Of a stretch of 8,947 nucleotides of DNA, positions 1 to 5,223 are shown one piece after another. Numbering within the stretch: position 1 is the stretch's first letter; each line of letters starts with the position of its first letter. Source of the DNA: Deltaproteobacteria bacterium. GTDB lineage: Bacteria > Myxococcota > UBA796 > SXON01. The stretch lies in the NCBI GenBank assembly GCA_947483545.1, contig CANKNP010000220.1, positions 1 through 8,947 of the forward strand. Direction: 5' to 3'. The notes below the pieces were generated by a model. The model was not told where the DNA came from, made no database searches, and worked only from the letters and a program-made list of their open reading frames with translations. Made by a program: the position numbers and the translations under genes.

Positions 1-2
1 TG

Positions 3-542
3 GCGCCCCGGCCCGGCCCACCCCGCGCTGAGCCAGCGGATCGCGTCCTGCCCCCCCGCGCGGCCCCGCCCGTCGGCAAGGTCTCGGCCCCTGCGCCGCG
101 CTCCGGCGGGTTCCGCATGGCCTCCGCCGCCTCCACCCGCCCGAGCGGCGAACCTCAGGAGCTGGCGCTCGACGCCCCCCCGACCCGCCGCGTGACCGCT
201 CCCGTCGCGGAGTCGGACGGCCCCGAGGAGATCCCCCTCCACCCCGCCCCCCGCGCGCCCGCACCCCCGCCGGCAGCCCCCGCCCGGCCCGTCAAGCCCG
301 GCGGCCTCGACGACCTGTTCGGCATGGGTGCTGAGCCCACCACCCGGATCCGCATCCCCAAGGCGGAGCCCGCCGCGTCCGGTGCGCCCGCCGTGCCCCG
401 TCGCCCGATGGTGACCGATCCCGCCTCGCTCGCAGGCGGTGTCGATCGCCGGCCCCCGCCCCCAAAGCCGCCCGTGGTGCAGCCCTCGCCGGCGACGTCC
501 ACCGCCCGGCCCGGCCGCGGGGACGACCTGCCGGACGAGTGA
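3..542 (+). CDS. C-terminal tail of a Pro/Ala-rich protein (5' end outside the window)
   Basis: The frame is open from base 3 to the TGA at 540-542, about 179 residues, so this is probably the 3' end of a longer gene. The first in-frame ATG (117) has no convincing ribosome binding site and sits inside sequence of the same composition, so I do not take it as the start. The protein is dominated by Pro, Ala, Arg and acidic residues, with no hydrophobic helix and no recognisable catalytic domain. It looks like a disordered linker or tail. The only motif-like segment is GGLDDLFGMG followed by TTRIRIPK (coding about 300-362), which could be a short docking or conserved tail motif. The tail ends in an acidic DDLPDE. 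It abuts the next gene directly and is probably its operon partner. Function unknown; Pro/Ala-rich tails like this occur on many large regulatory proteins of high-GC bacteria, but nothing here allows a choice. Confidence 0.6.
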   Translation, partial: APRPGPPRAEPADRVLPPRAAPPVGKVSAPAPRSGGFRMASAASTRPSGEPQELALDAPPTRRVTAPVAESDGPEEIPLHPAPRAPAPPPAAPARPVKPGGLDDLFGMGAEPTTRIRIPKAEPAASGAPAVPRRPMVTDPASLAGGVDRRPPPPKPPVVQPSPATSTARPGRGDDLPDE

Positions 543-545
543 GTG
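540..545 (+). promoter_or_regulatory. TGAGTG stop-start junction
   Basis: The TGA stop of the Pro/Ala-rich gene (540-542) is followed at once by the GTG start (543-545) of the membrane-protein gene, in the same reading frame. The preceding GGACGAG is at best a weak Shine-Dalgarno sequence, so translation of the second gene probably depends on termination of the first. Confidence 0.55.
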
Positions 546-1820
546 TACGGCCCCCCCCCAGACCCCCACCAGGTCCTCCTCACCGTCCCGCTCGCCGCTT
601 GGATCGTGAGCTTCTTCGTGTCGGCCGTCGCGCTCTGGACCTCGACCCGCATCGCCGATTCTCCCGCCGCGCGAGGGCGCGCGCCGGGCGCCCGGCTCGC
701 GCTGGCCTCTCTCGGCGGCACGGCGCTGCTGACCGCGCCCATGTTCGGCATGATCCCCGTCGCCGTGATCGGGAGCTTCCCCACCATCGACAAAGCTGGC
801 TCCCTTCACTTCTTTCGCGTGGGCACCCACTGGAACATGTTCGACCTCGCGGACCCGGGGGTACAGCTCATCGGGGTTCACCTCGGCCACCTGTGGATCG
901 TCGAACTGTTCGCGTTGGGACTGCCGGACTGGGCGGCGTTCAACGCGCAGAGCTTCCTGAACCTGTGGGTGGCGTGGGCCTGCACCGCGCTCTGGCTCCG
1001 GCACAGGTCTGGGAGCAATGCGGTGGCCCTGCTCCTCGCGATTCCGTTCGCGCTGAACCTCCACCAGCTCCGCGACATCAACTGGTATACGGTTGAAAAG
1101 ACATCGATCTTCGTGTTGCCGCTGTGGCTCTGGTGCGTCGGCACCGGGCGCCGGTTCGGGGCGGGCGCGGTCGCCGCCCTCGCGATGTTCCTGAACGTCT
1201 ACATGGGCATCCTGATCGCCGCGATGGGCGCGTGGATCGGCCTCCGAGCGCTCTGGCGGCGGGACGTCGGGACATCGACGAGCGTCGCGCTCTCCACCTT
1301 CGGCATCCTCCCCTTCGTGGTCTGGCAAGCCGCGTTGATGAAGGGCGACCACGCCCCAGGCTCGCCCTTGGCGTTCTTGACGCAACGTGCCGCCTTGGAC
1401 GTGGTCAGCTTGTGGCCCTGGCAATGGAACCGGCTGGAAGGCTGGCGGGCGATGAACCTGGGCGTGCTCGCGGGTGCCGCGCTCTGGGTCTGGGGCGAGG
1501 TGATCTGGAGGCGTTCGACCTGGATCTTCGTGGGCGCGGGCCTTGCTTTGGTGCTGTCCCTGGGTCCGACGGGAAATCCGGTGTACCTGGCCTTGTTCGA
1601 GGCGGTTCCGGGGTTCTGGCGGGTGGCGAAGCCTGAGGTCTTCTTCTTCATCCCCTGGCTCTTGGCGGTGACCGCCGCGGCGGAGGTGCTCGCGCAGTCG
1701 CGGCCGGGGTCGAAGACGCTGGGCGGGATCGGGATCCTCCTCGTCCTGGGCTGGCTGTGGGGCGTGCGAATGCACCAGGTGTACCCAGGGTTTTACAGTC
1801 AGCCTGCGGCGACGCCATGA
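543..1820 (+). CDS. Polytopic membrane protein, GT-C glycosyltransferase-like
   Basis: This gene encodes 425 residues, mostly hydrophobic and Trp-rich, with roughly nine to eleven predicted membrane helices. The first spans about residues 11-33, the second about 52-78. Between helices 2 and 3 is a loop with Asp83 and FFRVGTHWN (about 90-98). Near the C-terminus LSLGPTGNPVYLALF leads into VPGFWRVAKPEVFFF and then a helix, a layout seen in GT-C-fold and YfhO-like membrane proteins. That resemblance is pattern memory, not a demonstrated family match. If right, it would use a lipid-linked sugar donor at the outer face of the inner membrane. The GTG start at 543 is chosen because the next usable start would cut helix 1. 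The stop overlaps the mutY start by ATGA, so the genes are likely co-transcribed although no functional link to repair is evident. Gene reality is secure; the enzymatic role is tentative. Confidence 0.82.
   Translation: MYGPPPDPHQVLLTVPLAAWIVSFFVSAVALWTSTRIADSPAARGRAPGARLALASLGGTALLTAPMFGMIPVAVIGSFPTIDKAGSLHFFRVGTHWNMFDLADPGVQLIGVHLGHLWIVELFALGLPDWAAFNAQSFLNLWVAWACTALWLRHRSGSNAVALLLAIPFALNLHQLRDINWYTVEKTSIFVLPLWLWCVGTGRRFGAGAVAALAMFLNVYMGILIAAMGAWIGLRALWRRDVGTSTSVALSTFGILPFVVWQAALMKGDHAPGSPLAFLTQRAALDVVSLWPWQWNRLEGWRAMNLGVLAGAALWVWGEVIWRRSTWIFVGAGLALVLSLGPTGNPVYLALFEAVPGFWRVAKPEVFFFIPWLLAVTAAAEVLAQSRPGSKTLGGIGILLVLGWLWGVRMHQVYPGFYSQPAATP
1817..1820 (+). promoter_or_regulatory. ATGA overlap coupling the membrane-protein gene to mutY
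   Basis: The ATG of mutY (1817-1819) overlaps the TGA of the upstream gene (1818-1820). This arrangement is typical of termination-reinitiation, and no good independent ribosome binding site precedes it. Confidence 0.8.
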
Positions 1821-2812
1821 GCATCGACCCCTCCGCCCTGCTCGCCTGGTTCCGCGCTCACCGCCGCTCGATGCCCTGGCGCGAGCAGGTCAGCCCGTAC
1901 CGGACGCTCGTGAGCGAGCTGATGCTGCAGCAGACCCGTGTCGAGACGGTCATCCCCTACTTCGAACGGTTCATGGCGGCGTTTCCGACCGTGGAAGCCC
2001 TGGCGACCGCGCCTGAGAGCCGGGTCCTGGAGCTGTGGGCGGGCCTCGGCTACTACCGCCGGGCGCGCAACCTGCAGCGTGCGGCCCAGGCGGTGGCTGC
2101 GGCCGGGGGCTTCCCGACCACCGTGGAAGGCCTGCTCACGCTGCCAGGGGTCGGGCCCTACACTGCAGGCGCCATCGGGTCGATCGCGATGGGGCTCGAC
2201 GCGCCGCTCGTGGACGGGAACGTCGAGCGGGTGCTGGCCCGGGTCTACGCGATGGAGGACGCCGGCCCCGCATTGACGAAGCGCGCCTGGGTAGCAGCCG
2301 GGGAGGGGGTTCGGGTCGCGGTGGCGACGGAGCCAGGATCCGCCGGGGCCTACAACGAGGCGCTGATGGAGCTGGGGGCGACGGTGTGCGTGCCTGTGGC
2401 GCCGGCCTGCGGGGCCTGCCCGATCGCGCGGGGGTGTGCTGGCAAGGAACGGACCGCGGAGCTACCCAGGAAGGTGGCCAAGAAGACCAGTCCAACGGTT
2501 CATGCCGTAGCGCTGCTCGTAGAGGTCGATGGTCGCCTGTGGCTGGGAAAGCGGCCGCCCGGGCTGCTCGGCGGGCTGTGGGAGCCGCCGATCACGGCGA
2601 ACTTTGTGGGGGGGGAGCGGGTGGCCGACGTGTTGCATGTCTTCACGCATCGCCGGCTGGTGGTGGAGGTCCGGCGGGTGGGGGAGGTCGAGGACATGCC
2701 GATGCCGGTCTTGACCACGGGGGCGTACGTCGAGGAAGCGTGGGTTCCCAGGGGGGAGTTGGAATTCCGGGCGATGTCCAAGCTCGCGTGGAAGATCGTG
2801 GGGGCGGGTTGA
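1817..2812 (+). CDS. mutY: A/G-specific adenine DNA glycosylase MutY
   Basis: This 331-residue enzyme removes adenine mispaired with 8-oxoguanine in the cytoplasmic GO base-excision-repair pathway. Its catalytic domain has PWR (20-22), then SELMLQQTRV with the general-acid Glu34. The helix-hairpin-helix LPGVGPYTAGA (109-119) is followed by VDGNVERVLAR with catalytic Asp133. The [4Fe-4S] cluster ligands are Cys191, 198, 201 and 207 with the family spacing C-x6-C-x2-C-x5-C. The C-terminal NUDIX-like domain (about 228-331), which reads 8-oxoG, starts VHAVALLVEVDG and includes GGLWEPP and FTHRRL (276-281), the counterpart of the FSH loop. Length is close to the roughly 350 residues of E. coli MutY, and all key residues are present. 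The ATG at 1817 is chosen because it gives the normal N-terminus and overlaps the upstream stop (ATGA); the open frame upstream lies inside the preceding gene. I see no strong Shine-Dalgarno site, which suggests translational coupling. Confidence 0.97.
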   Translation: MSIDPSALLAWFRAHRRSMPWREQVSPYRTLVSELMLQQTRVETVIPYFERFMAAFPTVEALATAPESRVLELWAGLGYYRRARNLQRAAQAVAAAGGFPTTVEGLLTLPGVGPYTAGAIGSIAMGLDAPLVDGNVERVLARVYAMEDAGPALTKRAWVAAGEGVRVAVATEPGSAGAYNEALMELGATVCVPVAPACGACPIARGCAGKERTAELPRKVAKKTSPTVHAVALLVEVDGRLWLGKRPPGLLGGLWEPPITANFVGGERVADVLHVFTHRRLVVEVRRVGEVEDMPMPVLTTGAYVEEAWVPRGELEFRAMSKLAWKIVGAG

Positions 2813-2949
2813 CCGTCATGCGTCGGCCACCGATCTAACATTATCGCACCCCTCAGTTATGTTACATCTTTGGGCGGCCTTGGGTCCATCGTCCCGGGTT
2901 TGGGTACCCCCGTGAAACGGCCGAGGACACCACGGTGGTCCAGGGTGGT
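2813..2949. other. Convergent intergenic stretch with a small AT-rich patch
   Basis: This 137-bp gap lies between the stops of mutY (plus) and the small broken gene (minus). It contains an unusually AT-rich patch for this window (about 2833-2870) in which TAACAT (2836-2841) and ATGTTA (2859-2864) form a 6-bp inverted repeat around a 17-base spacer. Further on there are only short palindromes such as GGGTACCC and ACCACGGTGGT. None has the GC-stem plus T-run form of an intrinsic terminator, so if transcripts end here it is not by an obvious factor-independent signal. I see no gene in it. Confidence 0.5.
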
Positions 2950-3385
2950 TCACCGCCTGGTGGGAACCGTGCCAGACAACAACGCCCTCGCCTGGACGAA
3001 CCAAAAGTCTTCACGGCAGCGCATCGAGGCGTCCATGATCGTGTTGAGCGCCGTGCGGAGGCGGTCGCCGAGCGCGGGGTCGGGCCAGGCCCACGCGAGG
3101 GGCTTTGTGAAGTCGGAGGCTGCGCTGGGGACGGTCCGGCCCCCGGAGGCGGCGAGCCTCTCCGCGATCGCGGAGCAAGTCGTTGGCCCCGCGTCGGGGC
3201 GGGGCCAGATCTGGCGTCGAGGGTCCCACCAGCGCGACGGCCGGCTTCCCCGAGATGACACCCGGACTCACGCACCGGAGGCCCATCTCCAGTTGGCGCG
3301 CATACACCGTGGTGAGCCCCTCCCGCCGCCAGACTGGCGCGCCGGCCTTGACCACGTCCCCCTCCCACCAGCCGTATTTCTCCAT
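2950..3385 (-). pseudogene. Small unknown gene, split between two reading frames
   Basis: Translation can start at an ATG (3385-3383) that overlaps the stop of the glycosylase gene as TGATG. The first part, from MEKYGWWEGDVV to about LVGPSTPDL (3385 to about 3209), reads well in one frame. Beyond that, this frame becomes Arg/Pro-rich and stops at 3011. From about 3190 the neighbouring frame carries the coding signal (TTCSAIAERLAASGG, then DFTKPLAWAWPDPALGD and MDASMRCREDFWFVQA) to the TGA at 2952-2950. By hand count 69 of 77 codons end in G or C in this frame, against roughly 70% in the other. Joining the halves gives a protein of about 145-150 residues with no family I recognise. The switch needs one extra base (or two missing) near 3185-3225, beside a 9-bp GC hairpin. 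It may be a pseudogene, a sequencing error or recoding; if none of these, the fallback gene is 3385-3011. Confidence 0.6.
3184..3207. repeat. 9-bp perfect GC hairpin at the frame switch
   Basis: TGGCCCCGC (3184-3192) and GCGGGGCCA (3199-3207) are exact reverse complements with a 6-base loop, GTCGGG. The hairpin lies inside the frame-broken gene, at the downstream edge of the interval where the reading frame changes. Such stems can cause polymerase slippage or sequencing compressions. Confidence 0.8.
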
Positions 3386-3387
3386 CA
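3383..3387 (-). promoter_or_regulatory. TGATG overlap between HDG and the downstream small gene
   Basis: On the minus strand the glycosylase stop TGA (3387-3385) shares its last base with the ATG (3385-3383) of the next gene. This suggests the downstream gene was translationally coupled to the glycosylase and belonged to the same transcript. Confidence 0.75.
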
Positions 3388-3885
3388 GCGTGCTCGGCCG
3401 ACCGTCGTGCAGGCATCCGCCCAAGCACGCCACGCTGAGACCTTCCGTTCGAACGACCACGAGGCGTTGGCCGGGCTCGTCGAGGGTAGCCGGCAGGTCG
3501 GTAGGCCGAGGTCGGGACACCGCGACGCGTGGCGAAAACTCTCGGCGCCATTGTGGCCGATGTGTCGCAGGTTCGGGGCCAGCGTTCGAAGGATCTCAAA
3601 ATCGTTGGGGACCGGGGTTCGAATCTTCGTGTCCAAGCTGCCCTCGCGCTCGCAGGCGGCGTAGACGTCCCAGAGGCCGAAGCCCGTCGCGTCGAGTGCA
3701 AGCAGCCGATCTCCGTAGGGCATCGCTGGCAAATTCACGCCGAGAATTTGCCCCAGGATCGGCCAGAGTTGGTTTCGCGGGTGGGCGTAATATTGGCCGG
3801 CGTCCAACGAGGCGCGACCGGGGAAGCTGCCGAGGATCAGGAGGCGCGTTCGCGGGGAGACAGCGGGGGGGAGTCCGGTGAGCAC
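3385..3885 (-). CDS. Hypoxanthine (deoxyinosine) DNA glycosylase, UDG superfamily family 6
   Basis: This predicted 166-residue enzyme of the uracil-DNA glycosylase superfamily excises hypoxanthine, the product of adenine deamination, to start base-excision repair. The signature segment is LLILGSFPG (15-23) followed by QYYAHPRNQLW (31-41); Asn38 matches the catalytic Asn described for family-6 HDG enzymes. Other family features are GFGLWDVY (68-75), a central HIGHNGAESF (108-117) and the DNA-contacting loop LPSTSPAN (133-140) near the C-terminus. Length fits the compact family. I chose the GTG at 3885, which gives MLTGLPPAVSPRTRLL, the short lead-in usual for this family. A GTG at 3912 is also in frame, and neither has a strong ribosome binding site. 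The gene is divergent from the membrane-protein gene at 3950 and tail to tail with mutY, another repair glycosylase. Related Mug-type G:T/U glycosylases are the main alternative, but the HPRN and SPAN motifs favour HDG. Confidence 0.9.
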   Translation of the reverse strand: MLTGLPPAVSPRTRLLILGSFPGRASLDAGQYYAHPRNQLWPILGQILGVNLPAMPYGDRLLALDATGFGLWDVYAACEREGSLDTKIRTPVPNDFEILRTLAPNLRHIGHNGAESFRHASRCPDLGLPTCRLPSTSPANASWSFERKVSAWRAWADACTTVGRAR

Positions 3886-3949
3886 GGGGGTTAGGTAGCC
3901 CCGACAGGGCACCTTGACACCGGCGCTCGGTCCCCTCAAGGTGGTGGTC
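3886..3949. promoter_or_regulatory. Short divergent promoter region
   Basis: Only 64 bp separate the chosen HDG start (3885, minus) from the chosen start of the membrane gene (3950, plus). Promoters for both units probably lie here or inside the genes. A TTGACA hexamer occurs at 3914-3919, but no matching -10 element follows at the right distance, so I cannot assign a sigma-70 promoter. Confidence 0.35.
3938..3944 (+). promoter_or_regulatory. Shine-Dalgarno site AAGGTGG deciding the start at 3950
   Basis: AAGGTGG lies 5 bases before the GTG at 3950-3952 and is close to the AAGGAGG consensus. It supports GTG 3950 over the in-frame TTG at 3914 or the GTGs at 3941 and 3944. Confidence 0.55.
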
Positions 3950-5071
3950 GTGAGCCCAAGAGACCTGCTCGACGTCCTCATCTGGGTCGGCGTCTTCGCC
4001 GGCGGCTGGGCCCTCGCCCGGCCGGACGAGGAGGTGGATCGCCCTCTCCGCTCAGCCCCTCGAAACGTCGCCTGGGGCGTGCTGCTCGTCATCCTCGGGT
4101 TGCTGCTCGCCAATCAGATTTGCTTTTGCCTGTACGTGTTTGCCGCGCATGACGGAGATCCGAGCTTCATCGCCAGATACCTCCCGCCGTTGTGGTTTCA
4201 ACTGCCCGATTGGGCATGGCTCCGGTTCGCGGCCGCGGAGATTCACGATCCCGACCCGCTGGCGTGGAGCGTCCTCCGGATCCAAGCGGTGTTGGAGGTC
4301 CCGTTCACGCTCGCGGCGTACGCGGCCGCCTCCTGGTTCGTTGACCCACGGTTGCCGAGGCGGCTGTGCGGATGGTCCGGCTACTTTGCGGTGGGGGTCC
4401 ACACCGCCGCCTGGTGCGCCATCGAGCTGGAGCTACGCAATCCGTACACCGACGACGACCTTGTTGCGCGCGTGGTTGGCGCTTTGGTCGCAGCGGCGAT
4501 GGTCGCAGCGGGTCGCAGGCTGCCGGCGCCGGGCGAGGGCTGGAGCGCGGACCTTCCCGGGATTTTCCTGCGACTCATCGGGGTCGGGGCAGTGGCGGTG
4601 CTCACGGTGATCGTGGCGTGGGTGGCGCTGTGCTATAATCTTGGGTTGCTGGGCGTATTTGGCCCCCCCGCGGTGGCCTGCGTCCTGCTCGTTTTTTGGC
4701 TCGCGGCCCGCGTTCGCCTGGCCCCCTCGGAGGGTGGATTTCTCACGCTCGCCAACGACGCGGGGGCAGGATTTTGCGTCGCCTTCCTCCCGGCGTCGAT
4801 CCCGATCCATGAACAGCTTGGCTACGACTCCGCGGGTTGGATGGGCTTCGTCGCCATCTTCGGGCTGGTGGGATGGTCCATTCGTCGCCATCGAAATCTC
4901 CCCGTCCTCATCTCGACCCCCACGGCCGGACTGATGGCGCTCGTGCTCGCCGTGGAGCTACCCCCGCTCAACGCGGATCTTCGCATCGTGCTCTGCAGCG
5001 GGGTGTTCCTGGGGGTCTGGCTCCTTGTGGGGCGGGGGGTGGAGCGGTGGGCGGAGGCCGGACGCGCGTGA
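3950..5071 (+). CDS. Polytopic membrane protein of unknown function (about 11 helices)
   Basis: From the GTG at 3950 this encodes 373 residues. Hydrophobic stretches suggest about eleven membrane helices: residues about 5-22, 39-62 (rich in Leu, with Cys), 105-128, 140-160, 172-190, then six more, the last in LRIVLCSGVFLGVWLLVGRG close to the C-terminus. Short loops hold several acidic residues, for example DEEVDRP (about 25-31) and AAEIHDPDP (about 94-102), and NPYTDDD before the fifth helix. I see no Walker motif, transporter signature or catalytic motif and do not recognise a family. The start rests on the AAGGTGG ribosome binding site; a TTG at 3914 would add twelve residues. It is divergent from the HDG gene and 152 bp upstream of the lipoprotein gene on the same strand, so the two could share a transcript. 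Third-position GC is high, so the gene is real, but no function can be assigned. Confidence 0.8.
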   Translation: MSPRDLLDVLIWVGVFAGGWALARPDEEVDRPLRSAPRNVAWGVLLVILGLLLANQICFCLYVFAAHDGDPSFIARYLPPLWFQLPDWAWLRFAAAEIHDPDPLAWSVLRIQAVLEVPFTLAAYAAASWFVDPRLPRRLCGWSGYFAVGVHTAAWCAIELELRNPYTDDDLVARVVGALVAAAMVAAGRRLPAPGEGWSADLPGIFLRLIGVGAVAVLTVIVAWVALCYNLGLLGVFGPPAVACVLLVFWLAARVRLAPSEGGFLTLANDAGAGFCVAFLPASIPIHEQLGYDSAGWMGFVAIFGLVGWSIRRHRNLPVLISTPTAGLMALVLAVELPPLNADLRIVLCSGVFLGVWLLVGRGVERWAEAGRA

Positions 5072-5223
5072 TCGCGCCCCGGGGCGAGGTCGACAAAGCG
5101 CTCATCCCGAACCGCGCCGGCTGTGCACGGGCGTGTCACGGCCCGCATCGAACCGCACCCCGGTGGCCCCAAGCCCGCCCACCCCCCGAATCACGATACA
5201 CTGCGCTCTTCGCCGGGTTCCCG
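5072..5223 (+). promoter_or_regulatory. Leader region upstream of the lipoprotein gene
   Basis: This 152-bp interval begins with a loop-less 12-bp palindrome, CGCCCCGGGGCG (5075-5086), just after the stop of the membrane gene. It lacks a T-run, so it is not a clear terminator. A TACACT hexamer at 5197-5202 has the TAnnnT form of a -10 element, but no TTGACA-like -35 lies 17 bases upstream. The lipoprotein frame stays open throughout. Codon third positions fall to about 75% G/C here (13 of 51 end in A/T), which argues that most of it is not translated. Confidence 0.35.

Noticed and set aside
155..793. Minus-strand open frame of 212 codons
   Set aside because: Low-complexity Gly/Ala/Arg sequence antisense to two genes, one of which has clear membrane helices; a GC-rich shadow.
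2870..3664. Plus-strand open frame of 264 codons across the HDG and small-gene region
   Set aside because: It opposes a well-recognised glycosylase (HPRN and SPAN motifs) and has shadow-like Arg/Pro-rich composition.
3914..3919. TTGACA as a -35 element for the membrane gene
   Set aside because: No -10-like hexamer lies 16-18 bases downstream; the expected position holds GC-rich sequence merging into the ribosome binding site.
3886..4113. N-terminal extension of the HDG frame by about 76 codons
   Set aside because: The extension lies antisense to the first helices of the membrane gene, and HDG proteins start just before the LLILGSFPG strand.
4631..4639. Perfect extended -10 sequence TGCTATAAT
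   Set aside because: It lies inside the membrane-protein gene where it encodes Cys-Tyr-Asn, no -35 element sits 17 bases upstream (TCGTGG), and no gene starts shortly after.
5075..5086. 12-bp palindrome CGCCCCGGGGCG after the membrane gene stop as a terminator
   Set aside because: It has no loop and no following T-run, and such palindromes are expected by chance at this GC content.
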